DNA of 64,000 bases, taken from Nanobdellota archaeon (GTDB taxonomy: Archaea > Nanobdellota > Nanobdellia > Woesearchaeales > UBA9642). Positions 46,206 to 55,693 of the stretch are shown here, in pieces. The translations under genes were made by a program, and so were the position numbers. The stretch lies in the NCBI GenBank assembly GCA_021813435.1, contig JAKAKR010000004.1, positions 1 to 64,000 of the forward strand, in the 5' to 3' direction. Each line of letters starts with the position of its first letter. Position 1 is the first letter of the stretch. Below the pieces are notes generated by a model. That model did not search any database and was not told where the DNA came from. It saw only the letters and a list, made by a program, of their open reading frames with translations.

Positions 46206-47039
46206 TTATTTTTTTGCGACCACGGTATAAAACTCGACTTCTTTTGGAGTATACTTTTCCTTATAATCGCCGAAGATTTTAATATTGCGGAATCCTGCGT
46301 CACGTACCAGATCGCTGAGTTCCTCAACCATCAACGGATAGAGGACAAGATCATAATAATTCTTGCTGGCGTTATGGATATATCTCATGACGATCATGTC
46401 TTGCGCGACATACGCCGGTTTGATATGTATCTTATCTGTCCCTTTGTATACGCCGCGCCCTTTGTTCTGAAAATTTCCACTGATGATTTCCTGATAATTG
46501 CGGGTGTCAATAAGGAGTGTGCCTTCGGGTTTTGTGATTGCAAAGAAATTTTCTACAGATTTTTTTCGGTCAGACGGCTTAAACAGGTAAGTGAGCGAAT
46601 TTCCTAAGTTGAATACGACATCGAATTCATTGGAGAAATGCTGATCAAGTTCTCTCCAATCATATCGCGTGATGGTGAGTGAAAGATTCATCTCTGCTGC
46701 TTCTTTCAGGGAATGTTGTATAAGGTTTTCATCTATATCGTTTGATGTGACATGCGCTACCCCTGCACGCTTGAGCCCGAGCGAAGCATATCCTGAACCT
46801 AGTGATGCATCAAATATCTTTTTTGTTTTTATATCTGCTACTTGGCTCATGATGAATGGCGTTTCTGCCGCAATCCGTTTTTCTCTGTCAGAAAAATCAC
46901 ACATGATTTCGTATAATCTTGTTTCATCTAACTGTATTTCTTTATCAAGGGTCTTTTCTATTTTTTCTAGCCGTTCCCATTGCTCGTTATTCAATTGTTC
47001 TTTGACATATTGCGCATATTCGCTGTTTGGTCCATTCAT
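46206..47039 (-). CDS. Class I SAM-dependent methyltransferase
   Basis: This 277-aa protein contains the SAM-binding motif I (FDASLGSGYASLGL, about 75-88), an acidic end of strand 2 (SNDID) and the NLGNSLTYL segment seen in glycine/sarcosine-type small-molecule methyltransferases. The acceptor is unknown. GGTGATAC precedes the ATG. The 3' end is 11 nt from the convergent gatD. Confidence 0.8.
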   Translation of the reverse strand: MNGPNSEYAQYVKEQLNNEQWERLEKIEKTLDKEIQLDETRLYEIMCDFSDREKRIAAETPFIMSQVADIKTKKIFDASLGSGYASLGLKRAGVAHVTSNDIDENLIQHSLKEAAEMNLSLTITRYDWRELDQHFSNEFDVVFNLGNSLTYLFKPSDRKKSVENFFAITKPEGTLLIDTRNYQEIISGNFQNKGRGVYKGTDKIHIKPAYVAQDMIVMRYIHNASKNYYDLVLYPLMVEELSDLVRDAGFRNIKIFGDYKEKYTPKEVEFYTVVAKK

Positions 47040-47165
47040 AGTATCACCTGTTAATATTCACCATTACGTATTCACTCCTAAGTATTAACAGTCATATAAA
47101 TTATTTCATCTATTTTTCTGTCAAAAAGAAAACATTTATAAGATATTTCTCCGATATACAGATAA

Positions 47166-48134
47166 ATGGTATACAAACTAGATTTGAAAGATAAAAGAAT
47201 CCTCAAAGAACTCGACTTCAATGCGCGACAAAGCTACTCTGAGCTCGCCAAAAACGTAGGGCTCAGTAAGCAAGGTGTGGAATATCGGGTCCAGCAGCTT
47301 ATCAAAAAAGGGATCATCACCCGATTTTATCCAGTCATCAATGTCCCAAAACTCGGATATTTCTATTGCCGGGTCTCAATCACCTGGAAGAATATTGGGC
47401 CTGAAGAATTACAGAAAATCTATGATGATGTAAACAATGATTCAAGAATTTTTTGGGTGTTTGAATCCCAGGGCGATTTCGATTTCTTTTTCGGACTCTG
47501 GTGCCGGACACTTACGGATTTCCACTACTTTATCGATGAATTCATGGCAAAATATTCACGCTATGTAAAATCAAGAGTGGAAAACATCGCAACTGACGTC
47601 GTCCATTACGAGCATCGTTATCTTCTGGGCAGGACTGCGACACAGGAGATTCATATCGCAGAGTCGCCAGTCAGGATAGCAATCGATGAACTCGATAAGC
47701 AGATACTTGCCCTTCTTGCAGAGGATGCTCGAATATCTTTAGTGGTACTCGGTCAAAAACTCAAGGAGCATCCTAAGACCATTGCGTATCGCATCCAGCG
47801 CATGGAAAAGCAGAAACTGATCGAGGGATATCGCATCGGTATTGATCATAACCTCTTGGGATATACGTATTATAAGATTTTTCTGAACATCAGCGATTTT
47901 AGCCATCAGGATTTGCGTAAATTGAAGGAGTTCATCAAGAATCATCCTGCAACAATCTATCTTATCGAAGGCATCAATCTTCATGGCGATCTGGATTTCG
48001 AGATGATGATCAAGGATAATCAGGAATTATTCAATTTCATCAAAATCCTCAGAAAAGAATTCCCTAAAATCGTCGGCAATTACCAGACTGCGATATTTAT
48101 GGACACATTAAAAGTGAGATATCTGCCGTTCTAG
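47166..48134 (+). CDS. Lrp/AsnC-family regulator with two HTH domains
   Basis: This 322-aa protein carries two AsnC winged helices. The first is residues 5-55 (KRILKELDFNARQSYSELAK), the second about 175-222 (DKQILALLAEDARISLVVLG), each followed by an alpha/beta region, so it looks like a head-to-tail duplication. Typical AsnC proteins are half this size and bind amino acids. A single chain with two DNA-binding domains could bind asymmetric sites. An AAACATTTATAAGATA box lies about 30 nt upstream. Confidence 0.82.
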   Translation: MVYKLDLKDKRILKELDFNARQSYSELAKNVGLSKQGVEYRVQQLIKKGIITRFYPVINVPKLGYFYCRVSITWKNIGPEELQKIYDDVNNDSRIFWVFESQGDFDFFFGLWCRTLTDFHYFIDEFMAKYSRYVKSRVENIATDVVHYEHRYLLGRTATQEIHIAESPVRIAIDELDKQILALLAEDARISLVVLGQKLKEHPKTIAYRIQRMEKQKLIEGYRIGIDHNLLGYTYYKIFLNISDFSHQDLRKLKEFIKNHPATIYLIEGINLHGDLDFEMMIKDNQELFNFIKILRKEFPKIVGNYQTAIFMDTLKVRYLPF

Positions 48135-48213
48135 TTCTCAAAGTCATAATAAAAAAATAAAAAATACTGCATAACTTTGCAAACTTATCCACTGATTCTA
48201 CATTTATCGATTT

Positions 48214-49578
48214 TTATGCAGTAGCGGTGGTATTGGCGCTTGCTTCAATATGCGTACCTGCCGTAAGGAAACTGTACCATGGCCGCTGGACGTTTATCAC
48301 TGCACCGTTTTCTGCATCAATATGTGCAGTCACATGCTCCTTAATGGGGATGATGAGCAATAATTTTGCATTCTCTTCTCCCTGAACTGCATAGACTGGC
48401 CTGCCATTGTCAACCTTGAGTTCGATACCGCCGAATGTTGCGTTGAGGACCTCGCGTGCACGGATTGATGCTTCTGCGGGAAGCACCTTGATATTCTTAT
48501 TTCCATTCACTGTCTTGACTGCAAGACCGTTTTGGTCGCTTACCAGTGTTTCGCGGGTTTGCGCGCTTACATTCTCATCTGAAATATATGTAAGCAGTTT
48601 ATTCTTGTCTGTTGCGATTGCAACCGCTGCATGCCCCTCGACAGGAATCTCGATTCCTTCCTGAAGGTTTCCGCCGCCAAGCTTGACGACCTGCCCATCA
48701 GTGCTCTTTGCAGTGAGCGATTCATCGCCGGGTGAGATAGTTATCTCAGATGCGCTGACTGTTGTCTTGCCCTCTGACTCAATCTTGTACTCGTTGTTAT
48801 CCTTGTTGACCACAATCTTTGGGCAGAGACATCCCTCATCTGTTGCCCGGCATCCCTGAGGGCAATTATAATCTGTAGTGCTTGTGGTATTTTTTTCAAT
48901 GTCTTTTTCTGGAGTGTATGTCTTCAACTTGAATGATGCCCGCGTAGTTGTGATGTCCTTGACTTCAAGCCAATAATCGCCTTTCACATTGATCCTGCCT
49001 TCCTCACGAATGACGTAACTGCTTGTTTGTGATCCTGCGGCGCTTGATTCAGTAACAGTCACATTTGCAGCATTCTTAATCTGGCAACCTGACGTATTAT
49101 CAATCGCGTTTACACACTCTCCAACACCGAGCAATGTATTATATGTTACGGTGATATTGGTGCCTGCGGTTTGCGTTGTATAACTCTCACCAACTGCAAG
49201 GTCAAAACTTGCAAGCGTCTTTTCATCAACACCCGCATTTGTTGTTGTAGTTATAGTGGTTGCGGCAGTCTTCTGTTCTTGTGGGTGATCGGTGGTTGTC
49301 GTTTCTGTATTCGTAGTTCCTGTTGTTGTACTCGTTACCTGTACCCCTCCGGTATTGGTTTCTGTGTTTGTTGTTGAAGTTACGCTGGTACTCTCTTTTC
49401 CATTGGTACTTTCCTTTCCAGCGCTTGCTGTGACTCCCACACCAAGTGTGGTGCTTTCCTCAGCTGCAAGTGCAATACTTGCACCGACAAGCAAAACGAT
49501 TGCAAGCAATCCATATACCATTACCATTCTGAATTTATTACTATTACTCTTTTTCCTGAATGTATTTTCCTTTTTCAT
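48214..49578 (-). CDS. Secreted Thr-rich surface protein
   Basis: The protein is about 454 aa. A signal peptide (about 17-38, ending ALAAEE) is followed by a Thr/Ser/Gly-rich low-complexity segment (about 40-125) likely to be O-glycosylated, then beta-rich modules. One module has the cysteine cluster NCPQGCRATDEGCLCP (about 256-271). It would be exported. The start MKKENTF at 49578 is preceded by GGAGGGAG, a strong ribosome site; the frame extends to 49692 without support. A TATTATATATTG box lies at about 49637-49648. No family is recognised. Confidence 0.7.
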   Translation of the reverse strand: MKKENTFRKKSNSNKFRMVMVYGLLAIVLLVGASIALAAEESTTLGVGVTASAGKESTNGKESTSVTSTTNTETNTGGVQVTSTTTGTTNTETTTTDHPQEQKTAATTITTTTNAGVDEKTLASFDLAVGESYTTQTAGTNITVTYNTLLGVGECVNAIDNTSGCQIKNAANVTVTESSAAGSQTSSYVIREEGRINVKGDYWLEVKDITTTRASFKLKTYTPEKDIEKNTTSTTDYNCPQGCRATDEGCLCPKIVVNKDNNEYKIESEGKTTVSASEITISPGDESLTAKSTDGQVVKLGGGNLQEGIEIPVEGHAAVAIATDKNKLLTYISDENVSAQTRETLVSDQNGLAVKTVNGNKNIKVLPAEASIRAREVLNATFGGIELKVDNGRPVYAVQGEENAKLLLIIPIKEHVTAHIDAENGAVINVQRPWYSFLTAGTHIEASANTTATA

Positions 49579-49745
49579 ACTCTCCCTCCGCATGCCCTGC
49601 ATGTAACACTTTTCATAAAGACCATTACGCATGCCCAATATATAATATTTGGGTGGTCCAAAAAATCCGGAAAAGGCCGTTTTTTGGTCCAATTTGAATT
49701 TAACAACCTATTTTTTGGCCAAATTCGCTTTAGAAGATTATCTGT

Positions 49746-50816
49746 CTATCTTGATTTGAACCAGTCTGTAAATGTGACCTTTTTGAGTTTGCCGATGCGT
49801 TCAATTTCGATAATATGCTTCTGTTCCAGGCTCTCAAGAATCCGCGCAAGCGAGGTCTTCGGGATTTTTGCACCATACACAATCATTGCCTGTGAAACAT
49901 GTTTCTTGCCTTCCTGGAATTCCCCAAGCATATAACGCACAACAACCTGTTCCTTTCTACCCAGGGCTCTGATGATACCGTCCTTGACTGATTGCGCTGC
50001 ATGTACTGCGGGTGTTGTTTCTGCGCTCTTCTCTTTTTCTGGAATGTTTTTGCGGATGCGTGCAACGCGTGCGTTATGGCTTTTTTTTGATCCTGCGTTT
50101 GTGCGAACTTTGTTTGCTGGGCGAGACTTTCGGTACTGTGTGTATCCGTAGCCGCCGACAAATATGATGATAAGCAGTATCACGCCGATAAGCCAGTAAT
50201 TTATTGGTTGGACGTGGTACCCTTCTAGTCGCACCTCGATTGTATTTTTTGATCCTCTGTTAACATTAATGGATTGATGCGCAATCACGTTATTGACTGC
50301 GGCGCGAATTACACACTCCCCAACCGGGAGCGTATCTGCATCAACAATCCCGAATGTATCAGTCCTAAAATATCCTTGTTGTCCATAATTTTTTGTACAA
50401 TCAATGCGTACTGGCGCATTCGGAACCGGCATATGATCAGTATCAACAACGGAAACCGCAACAGCGCCTATAGGAAGCACCTGCACTGAGACATCAGTCA
50501 GATTGCTGCTTGCGTAGAATGATGCAGATCCCGAATAGTCAACCCCCGGAGTACGGGAGTCATCAATAGAGATTGCAAGCAAGGTATAGCCCGGCAACAC
50601 TTCTATAGCGAGGTTTTGCACGAACATTACCTGATTGGTTACAGTATTGTTCGTTTCTGTATTAGTGAGCGTATAGGTCATTGTTGCATCGGTTGGCGCA
50701 CTTGCAAGCGGGAATTGGAGATGTATGGTTGTTTGCAGGGGCGCTTGCGCAGTCGTGCTTGCGGCTGTGAAGAGCATTGCGAGTATGATAAGAATCGCTG
50801 CAGGAATCACCCTCAT
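49746..50816 (-). CDS. Membrane-spanning regulator: secreted Ig-like domain, one helix, cytoplasmic winged helix
   Basis: This 356-aa protein has a signal peptide (1-24), a beta-sandwich region (about 25-200) including a carboxypeptidase-regulatory-like segment (PVPNAPVRIDC), one transmembrane helix (about 207-228) and a basic linker. The cytoplasmic winged helix (about 270-350) reads ALGRKEQVVVRYMLGE and PKTSLARILESLEQKHIIEIERIGKLKKVTF. Such one-component transmembrane regulators are known in archaea. It lies immediately upstream of, and on the same strand as, the secreted Thr-rich protein, which may be a target or ligand; that is an inference. Confidence 0.78.
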   Translation of the reverse strand: MRVIPAAILIILAMLFTAASTTAQAPLQTTIHLQFPLASAPTDATMTYTLTNTETNNTVTNQVMFVQNLAIEVLPGYTLLAISIDDSRTPGVDYSGSASFYASSNLTDVSVQVLPIGAVAVSVVDTDHMPVPNAPVRIDCTKNYGQQGYFRTDTFGIVDADTLPVGECVIRAAVNNVIAHQSINVNRGSKNTIEVRLEGYHVQPINYWLIGVILLIIIFVGGYGYTQYRKSRPANKVRTNAGSKKSHNARVARIRKNIPEKEKSAETTPAVHAAQSVKDGIIRALGRKEQVVVRYMLGEFQEGKKHVSQAMIVYGAKIPKTSLARILESLEQKHIIEIERIGKLKKVTFTDWFKSR

Positions 50817-50887
50817 GGTATCAGAACATGCGGTAGCATATAAATAGTTTATGGTGTGACGTCCTAGACTATTCCCGTGGGTTCGCG

Positions 50888-51313
50888 CTAGCTGCGATCG
50901 TAATATTCGTTGAAATTATATCCCTGTCCTTTGAGGTAATCGATGAGCTGGTGATCGTTGGTTCCGACATAGATGTTGATGTCTGTACCTGGAAAGAGAT
51001 GCTGATATTTTTTCCTTGTGGTAATATACCAGATTGCCCCGAGCATGATCCCGGGAGAAGTATTGGGGGTGATCCCTGTTATGGTAATCTCTTGGTCTGT
51101 TTCCGGTTCTTTTATTTCGTACACACGCAAGGGACTGTAACTGCCGCTGGGAAGCGCAGTCGGGAGCATGAATGTATTTGAAGGCAAATCTTTACCCTCA
51201 AGAGTTTTAATCCGTGCATCAGCACTAATCTCAAAGTGATAGATGTTGAATATTTTATCTGCAAATGGGTGCCTGATACGATCGGTAAGCATAGATATAG
51301 ACTTTGGCTGCAT
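50888..51313 (-). CDS. Hypothetical protein divergent from gatE
   Basis: This 141-aa alpha/beta protein has no clear family. The C-terminal part NIYVGTNDHQLIDYLKGQGYNFNEYYD and the centre SPGIMLGAIWYITTRKKYQHLF faintly recall acetyltransferase-like folds, but no CoA motif is visible. Its ATG lies about 28 nt from the shared TATA box at 51330-51347. Confidence 0.6.
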   Translation of the reverse strand: MQPKSISMLTDRIRHPFADKIFNIYHFEISADARIKTLEGKDLPSNTFMLPTALPSGSYSPLRVYEIKEPETDQEITITGITPNTSPGIMLGAIWYITTRKKYQHLFPGTDINIYVGTNDHQLIDYLKGQGYNFNEYYDRS

Positions 51314-51329
51314 TTTAAAAATCTTTCCA

Positions 51330-51347
51330 AAACCTATTTAAACATCG
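51330..51347. promoter_or_regulatory. Bidirectional TATA-like box between gatE and a divergent gene
   Basis: CCTATTTAAACATCG contains a near-symmetric TTTAAA core. It is about 24 nt from the gatE ATG at 51364 and about 28 nt from the divergent ATG at 51313, so one box could serve both leaderless transcripts. Confidence 0.5.
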
Positions 51348-51363
51348 CTTTATTCTATACAGA

Positions 51364-53217
51364 ATGGTTGATTACACCACACTCGGACTCAAGGTGGGAC
51401 TCGAGATTCACCAGCAATTGAATACCAATAAATTATTCTGCGATTGCCCTTGCGAGATCCGCGACGATGCACCTGATAGGATTGTGAAGCGTATACTGCG
51501 CGCAGCAGCAGGAGAGACAGGGATAGTCGATGTTGCAGCAAGTGCAGAGATTGAAAAGCAGAAATATTATGTCTATGAATATTATGATGACACAACATGT
51601 TTGGTTGAACTTGATGAGGAACCGCCACATGAACTGAATCATGATGCCCTTGGTATTGTACTTCAGCTTGCAGCAATCATGCATTGCGAAGTTGTTGACG
51701 AGATCCATGTCATGCGCAAGACTGTTGTTGACGGCTCAAACACCTCAGGATTCCAGCGCACTGCGCTTATCGCGCGGAATGGATTCATTGAATTCGAGTC
51801 TGCAGGAAAACTCTGCAAGGTCGATATTGAAACCGTCTGTCTTGAAGAGGATGCAGCGCGCATCATCGCAAAAAATTCTGATCATGACGTTTATCGTCTC
51901 GACCGCTTAGGAATCCCGCTTATTGAGATTGCGACAGCGCCAGACATCACGACACCGCAGATGGCTAAGGACTGCGCAGCGCATATCGGGATGCTTCTGC
52001 GCAGCACTGGAAAAGTCAAGCGTGGTCTTGGAACAATCCGCCAGGATGTCAATGTCTCGATTGCCGGAGGGACACGTGTCGAGATCAAGGGCGTACAGGA
52101 TTTACGGATATTGGACCAGGTCGTTATGCTGGAGGTTGAACGGCAGCAAAAGATGATTGCGCTACGAAAAGAAATGAAAGATAGAGGAATCACTAATAAT
52201 AATTTAGATTCTCCTGATATTCTTTATAATGACTTCACTTACGTTTTTAAAAACACTCCATCTAAATTAGTGCAAAAGGGATTATCACAAGGATTGCGAA
52301 TATTTGGAAAACCCTATCCTCGTTTTAAAGGACTTTTTGGCTATGAACTTGGACCGAACCGCAGGTTCGGCAGCGAACTCTCTGACCGCATCAAACTCTT
52401 TGGATTAAATGGACTCATCCATACTGATGAGGACTTGAATAAATACCCGATTGCCGGAGAGATTCACCAGATCATGTGTGATCTTAATCTTGAACCTTCT
52501 GACAGCATGATCTTCATCATCGGAAGTGAGGAGAAGTGCAGGCTTGCATTCAGGAAAATCAATGAGACAATCACGAACTTCATCACTGATGGGCTCTCTA
52601 AAGAAGTGCGTAATGCCCGTGATGACGGGACATCAAATTACCTGCGCCCCATGCCGGGGTCAAGCAGGATGTATCCTGAAACTGATGTATTGACAATCAT
52701 CCCGGATATCTCAACAATTGAGAAACCTGAATTAATCACAGAAAAGATTGCGCGATTCGAAAAAGAGTATGGACTCCCCAAGCAAGTCGCAAAAGAATTA
52801 GTGTCTGAGGACGATTTTGAGTCCTATGTAAAACAATTCCCCCAAATCAAGCCACTCATTATTGCAGAGACACTCGTCTCCACACCACTCGATCTTCAAA
52901 AGAGATTCAATATTGTTATTGCGCCAAGTCCTGACGTGGTGACACCGGTGTTTAGCGCGCTCAACGGCAGCGACATTGTCTCGAGTTCCATTCCTGAAAT
53001 ATTAAAAGATTATGCAACAGGCAAAGATATCACGGCATCCATCACAAAATTCAAGACAGTCGATGAATCAGAATTAGTAGCGTATATCACAACGACCATC
53101 AGTGCGCATCCGCAACTGAACAGCAATGCACTCATGGGAATGGTCATGAAAGAGTATCGTGGAAAATTCTCCGGACAACGGATTCTCAAATTGATCAAGA
53201 AATTCAAGGGTGAATGA
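51364..53217 (+). CDS. gatE: Glu-tRNA(Gln) amidotransferase subunit E
   Basis: This 617-aa kinase-amidase subunit binds misacylated Glu-tRNA(Gln), phosphorylates the Glu and amidates it with ammonia from GatD. It has GLEIHQQLNTNKLFC at the N-terminus, KTVVDGSNTSGFQRT, the metal-site Cys and His residues, the GatE-specific AspRS-like insertion (about 280-420) and a C-terminal YqeY-like helical tail ending GKFSGQRILKLIKKF. These features separate it from GatB. The ATG is leaderless. It ends 1 nt before the convergent gene. Confidence 0.95.
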   Translation: MVDYTTLGLKVGLEIHQQLNTNKLFCDCPCEIRDDAPDRIVKRILRAAAGETGIVDVAASAEIEKQKYYVYEYYDDTTCLVELDEEPPHELNHDALGIVLQLAAIMHCEVVDEIHVMRKTVVDGSNTSGFQRTALIARNGFIEFESAGKLCKVDIETVCLEEDAARIIAKNSDHDVYRLDRLGIPLIEIATAPDITTPQMAKDCAAHIGMLLRSTGKVKRGLGTIRQDVNVSIAGGTRVEIKGVQDLRILDQVVMLEVERQQKMIALRKEMKDRGITNNNLDSPDILYNDFTYVFKNTPSKLVQKGLSQGLRIFGKPYPRFKGLFGYELGPNRRFGSELSDRIKLFGLNGLIHTDEDLNKYPIAGEIHQIMCDLNLEPSDSMIFIIGSEEKCRLAFRKINETITNFITDGLSKEVRNARDDGTSNYLRPMPGSSRMYPETDVLTIIPDISTIEKPELITEKIARFEKEYGLPKQVAKELVSEDDFESYVKQFPQIKPLIIAETLVSTPLDLQKRFNIVIAPSPDVVTPVFSALNGSDIVSSSIPEILKDYATGKDITASITKFKTVDESELVAYITTTISAHPQLNSNALMGMVMKEYRGKFSGQRILKLIKKFKGE

Positions 53218-53856
53218 TTACTTTGGACTTAATGCGATGGCAATAAGCATTGTTGCATATTCATCAGGATATTTATCTTGTATATTACAAATCATCTCGT
53301 AGTAAGGTATTGCTTCTAATTTCCTAGATGCATAGAAATAGTCATTAGCATACCATTGAAAATTATAATTATTTTTCTTGAATGCGAAAAGTTTTGAGCG
53401 GAGTGCCGTTACCGCCGAAGAAAAATCAGGATTAATAACTTGTATAGCGGTCGGTTTATCGCACATTAATAGATAATCATACATATGTATGTCATCTATA
53501 AACACTTTTTCTTTCGAGTCCAGTTCAATAGTAAAATGTGGTGTATCATATACTGCTCTATTTTCAAAATCATAAGCGACAGGAGTTGGTGCATGTTTTG
53601 TGATTGAAATAATTTTTCTGTCTAATGTCGATGTAGAATGTTTATTAATGATTAGCGAATGATACAAGCTATCTATTTCGTTTATCCCTTTTTCTGCGCG
53701 AGTGTACATTTCATTATATGGCCACCGCATCATCTCTTGTATTGTGTTGCGTTTATGTTCGAATTTTTTGTAGAGTGCATATTCACCGCTCCCAACACCG
53801 ATAAGTATTGCGCTTAGTGCCGCGATTATTGTTAGCCTCTTATTGTTTATATTCAT
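53218..53856 (-). CDS. Single-span membrane protein of unknown function
   Basis: This protein of about 212 aa has a short basic N-terminus, one hydrophobic helix (about 7-26) and an outer domain rich in Tyr, Asn and Asp. The base composition is more AT-rich than that of gatE. The stop directly abuts the gatE stop (convergent). The ATG at 53856 is preferred to 53868. No family is recognised. Confidence 0.6.
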   Translation of the reverse strand: MNINNKRLTIIAALSAILIGVGSGEYALYKKFEHKRNTIQEMMRWPYNEMYTRAEKGINEIDSLYHSLIINKHSTSTLDRKIISITKHAPTPVAYDFENRAVYDTPHFTIELDSKEKVFIDDIHMYDYLLMCDKPTAIQVINPDFSSAVTALRSKLFAFKKNNYNFQWYANDYFYASRKLEAIPYYEMICNIQDKYPDEYATMLIAIALSPK

Positions 53857-54090
53857 AAATTCTCCCATTTGGTTTATTTATTCTTTAGTTGTTTGTTATC
53901 TGGATATAAGTAGCCGATTCCTCCTCCAAACTACCTGCATAAAATAGTCATGACGGATAGAGTTCTTCCAATATTTTTGCAAAGTATTTGTTCATTTCCT
54001 CACTCATAAGTTTAAACAAATAGACTATTTATATTTATGTTGTTAGTATAAATAATAACATTTATAATTTAAGAAATCTCGCTTGTTGCA

Positions 54091-54804
54091 ATGGATCTCA
54101 TCGAGAAACTGAAGCTTGCAGGACTTTCGGGAAATGAGGCAAGAGTCTATCTTGAACTTGTAAAGCATGGCTCGATTCCTGCACGTGATATTGCAAAATC
54201 CTTAAGTATGGACAGAACACTTGCGTATCAGGTATTGCATAATCTTATAGATAAAGGATTTGCGCACTACCAGAAAACTGGCGCAAAAACATATTATTCT
54301 GCATCAAAACCTGATTTAGTACTTACTACCTTCCGTGAGAAAGCGACACAGATAGAATCAGCAATCCCTGAACTCGTAAAACTTTCTACAATGCAACAAA
54401 CACCTCGTCCTTCTTCAGAAGCTTACGAGGGGAAACAGGGATTGCGCGTACTCTTTAGCGAATTATCACATGCAAGAGATATACTTATCTTTGGGGCTAC
54501 AGGGAACAGTTATGACGTCTTAAAATGGGAACTTGGGCATGTAGTCAAATCATTTGAGCTCGCCAAAATCACTGGTCGCATGATCGTAGATCGCACGCTT
54601 CAAGGTCATCAGATGACAAAAATTAAAGGATTGAAAATGAGATATGTTACAGATGCTCCTGCGAGTGCGACAACAACAATTTATGGAAACACTGTGGCAA
54701 TACACACGATTACTGATAAACCTGTAGTCATTATTATCCGCAATAAAGAGATAGCGCAGACCTACAAAAATTATTTTGAATTATTATGGAGGAACGCTAA
54801 ATGA
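54091..54804 (+). CDS. TrmB-family transcription regulator
   Basis: This 237-aa protein has an N-terminal winged helix (LAGLSGNEARVYLELVKHGSIPARDIAKSLSMDRTLAYQVLHNL) typical of TrmB and a C-terminal domain that binds sugars or other ligands in family members. AACATTTATAATTTAAG lies about 25 nt upstream. Its stop overlaps the ATG of the downstream DMT transporter by 4 nt, so it may control that transporter. Confidence 0.85.
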   Translation: MDLIEKLKLAGLSGNEARVYLELVKHGSIPARDIAKSLSMDRTLAYQVLHNLIDKGFAHYQKTGAKTYYSASKPDLVLTTFREKATQIESAIPELVKLSTMQQTPRPSSEAYEGKQGLRVLFSELSHARDILIFGATGNSYDVLKWELGHVVKSFELAKITGRMIVDRTLQGHQMTKIKGLKMRYVTDAPASATTTIYGNTVAIHTITDKPVVIIIRNKEIAQTYKNYFELLWRNAK

Positions 54805-55664
54805 ATCTTGAATCCGGAATATTTTTTGCATTCGGCGCAATGCTCTGCTGGGGTATTGGGGATTTTCTCATCCAACGCTCGACCAGAAAAGTCGGTGACC
54901 TGCATGCATTGACATTTATCGGGCTTATCGGAACACTCGGGCTCCTGCCGTTTGCAATCAAAGAATTCCCGCTGCTCTGGAATACAAGCAACATTCTCCT
55001 GCTTCTTGCGCTTGGAATTGTTACATTCATCTCTGCAATCTTTAACCTCGAGGCATTAAAGCAGGGAAAACTATCAATCATCGATGTGGTCTTTGAGATA
55101 GAATTGCCCATCACTATTGCGCTCAGCCTGATGTTCTTTCGCGAATCACTCACAAGCACAGAGTGGCTTCTTGTTTCACTCATCCTGATCGGGATAATCC
55201 TTATTGCAACAAAGTCCTTCAGCCACTGGAAGACGCGGCTTGAACGCGGAGTAGTTGTGGCATTCATCGCTGCAATATTCATGGGACTTGTGAATTTTCT
55301 TACTGCATCATCAGCTAAGACAGTCTCCCCACTCATGGCAATCTGGGGATCATGGGTGATATTCACAATCTTCTGCCTTATTGTCATCGCCTATCGCAAA
55401 GATTTCCGCGTATTCTTCAGGAATGGTATAGAATATAAATGGCTCCTCTTAGGGATGGGGATATTCGACACCCTTGCATGGATCTGCTATTCATTTGCAG
55501 TCTTCAGGAATGAGATCGCAATCATCACAGCAATCACTGAGGCGTATCCTGCAATTGCCCTGTTTCTTGGCGTATGGTTCAATAAAGAAAAAATCCGATG
55601 GTACCAGTACCTTGGCGCAGTCCTTGCGCTCGGCGCAAGTTTCATACTGGCATTGACATTATAG
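54801..55664 (+). CDS. EamA/DMT-superfamily transporter
   Basis: This 287-aa integral membrane protein has about ten helices in two EamA repeats. The first begins FAFGAMLCWGIGDFLIQRS, and the second (about 150 on) ends YLGAVLALGASFILALTL. Family members export amino acids, nucleotides or other metabolites. It is translationally coupled to the TrmB-like regulator (ATGA). Substrate unknown. Confidence 0.85.
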   Translation: MNLESGIFFAFGAMLCWGIGDFLIQRSTRKVGDLHALTFIGLIGTLGLLPFAIKEFPLLWNTSNILLLLALGIVTFISAIFNLEALKQGKLSIIDVVFEIELPITIALSLMFFRESLTSTEWLLVSLILIGIILIATKSFSHWKTRLERGVVVAFIAAIFMGLVNFLTASSAKTVSPLMAIWGSWVIFTIFCLIVIAYRKDFRVFFRNGIEYKWLLLGMGIFDTLAWICYSFAVFRNEIAIITAITEAYPAIALFLGVWFNKEKIRWYQYLGAVLALGASFILALTL

Positions 55665-55693
55665 GATGATTATGATATTTTTTTGATAATTTC

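Noticed and set aside
53869..54090. Mobile element in the AT-rich gap before the TrmB gene
   Set aside because: AT-rich promoter-like repeats are present, but no inverted ends or target duplication could be matched.
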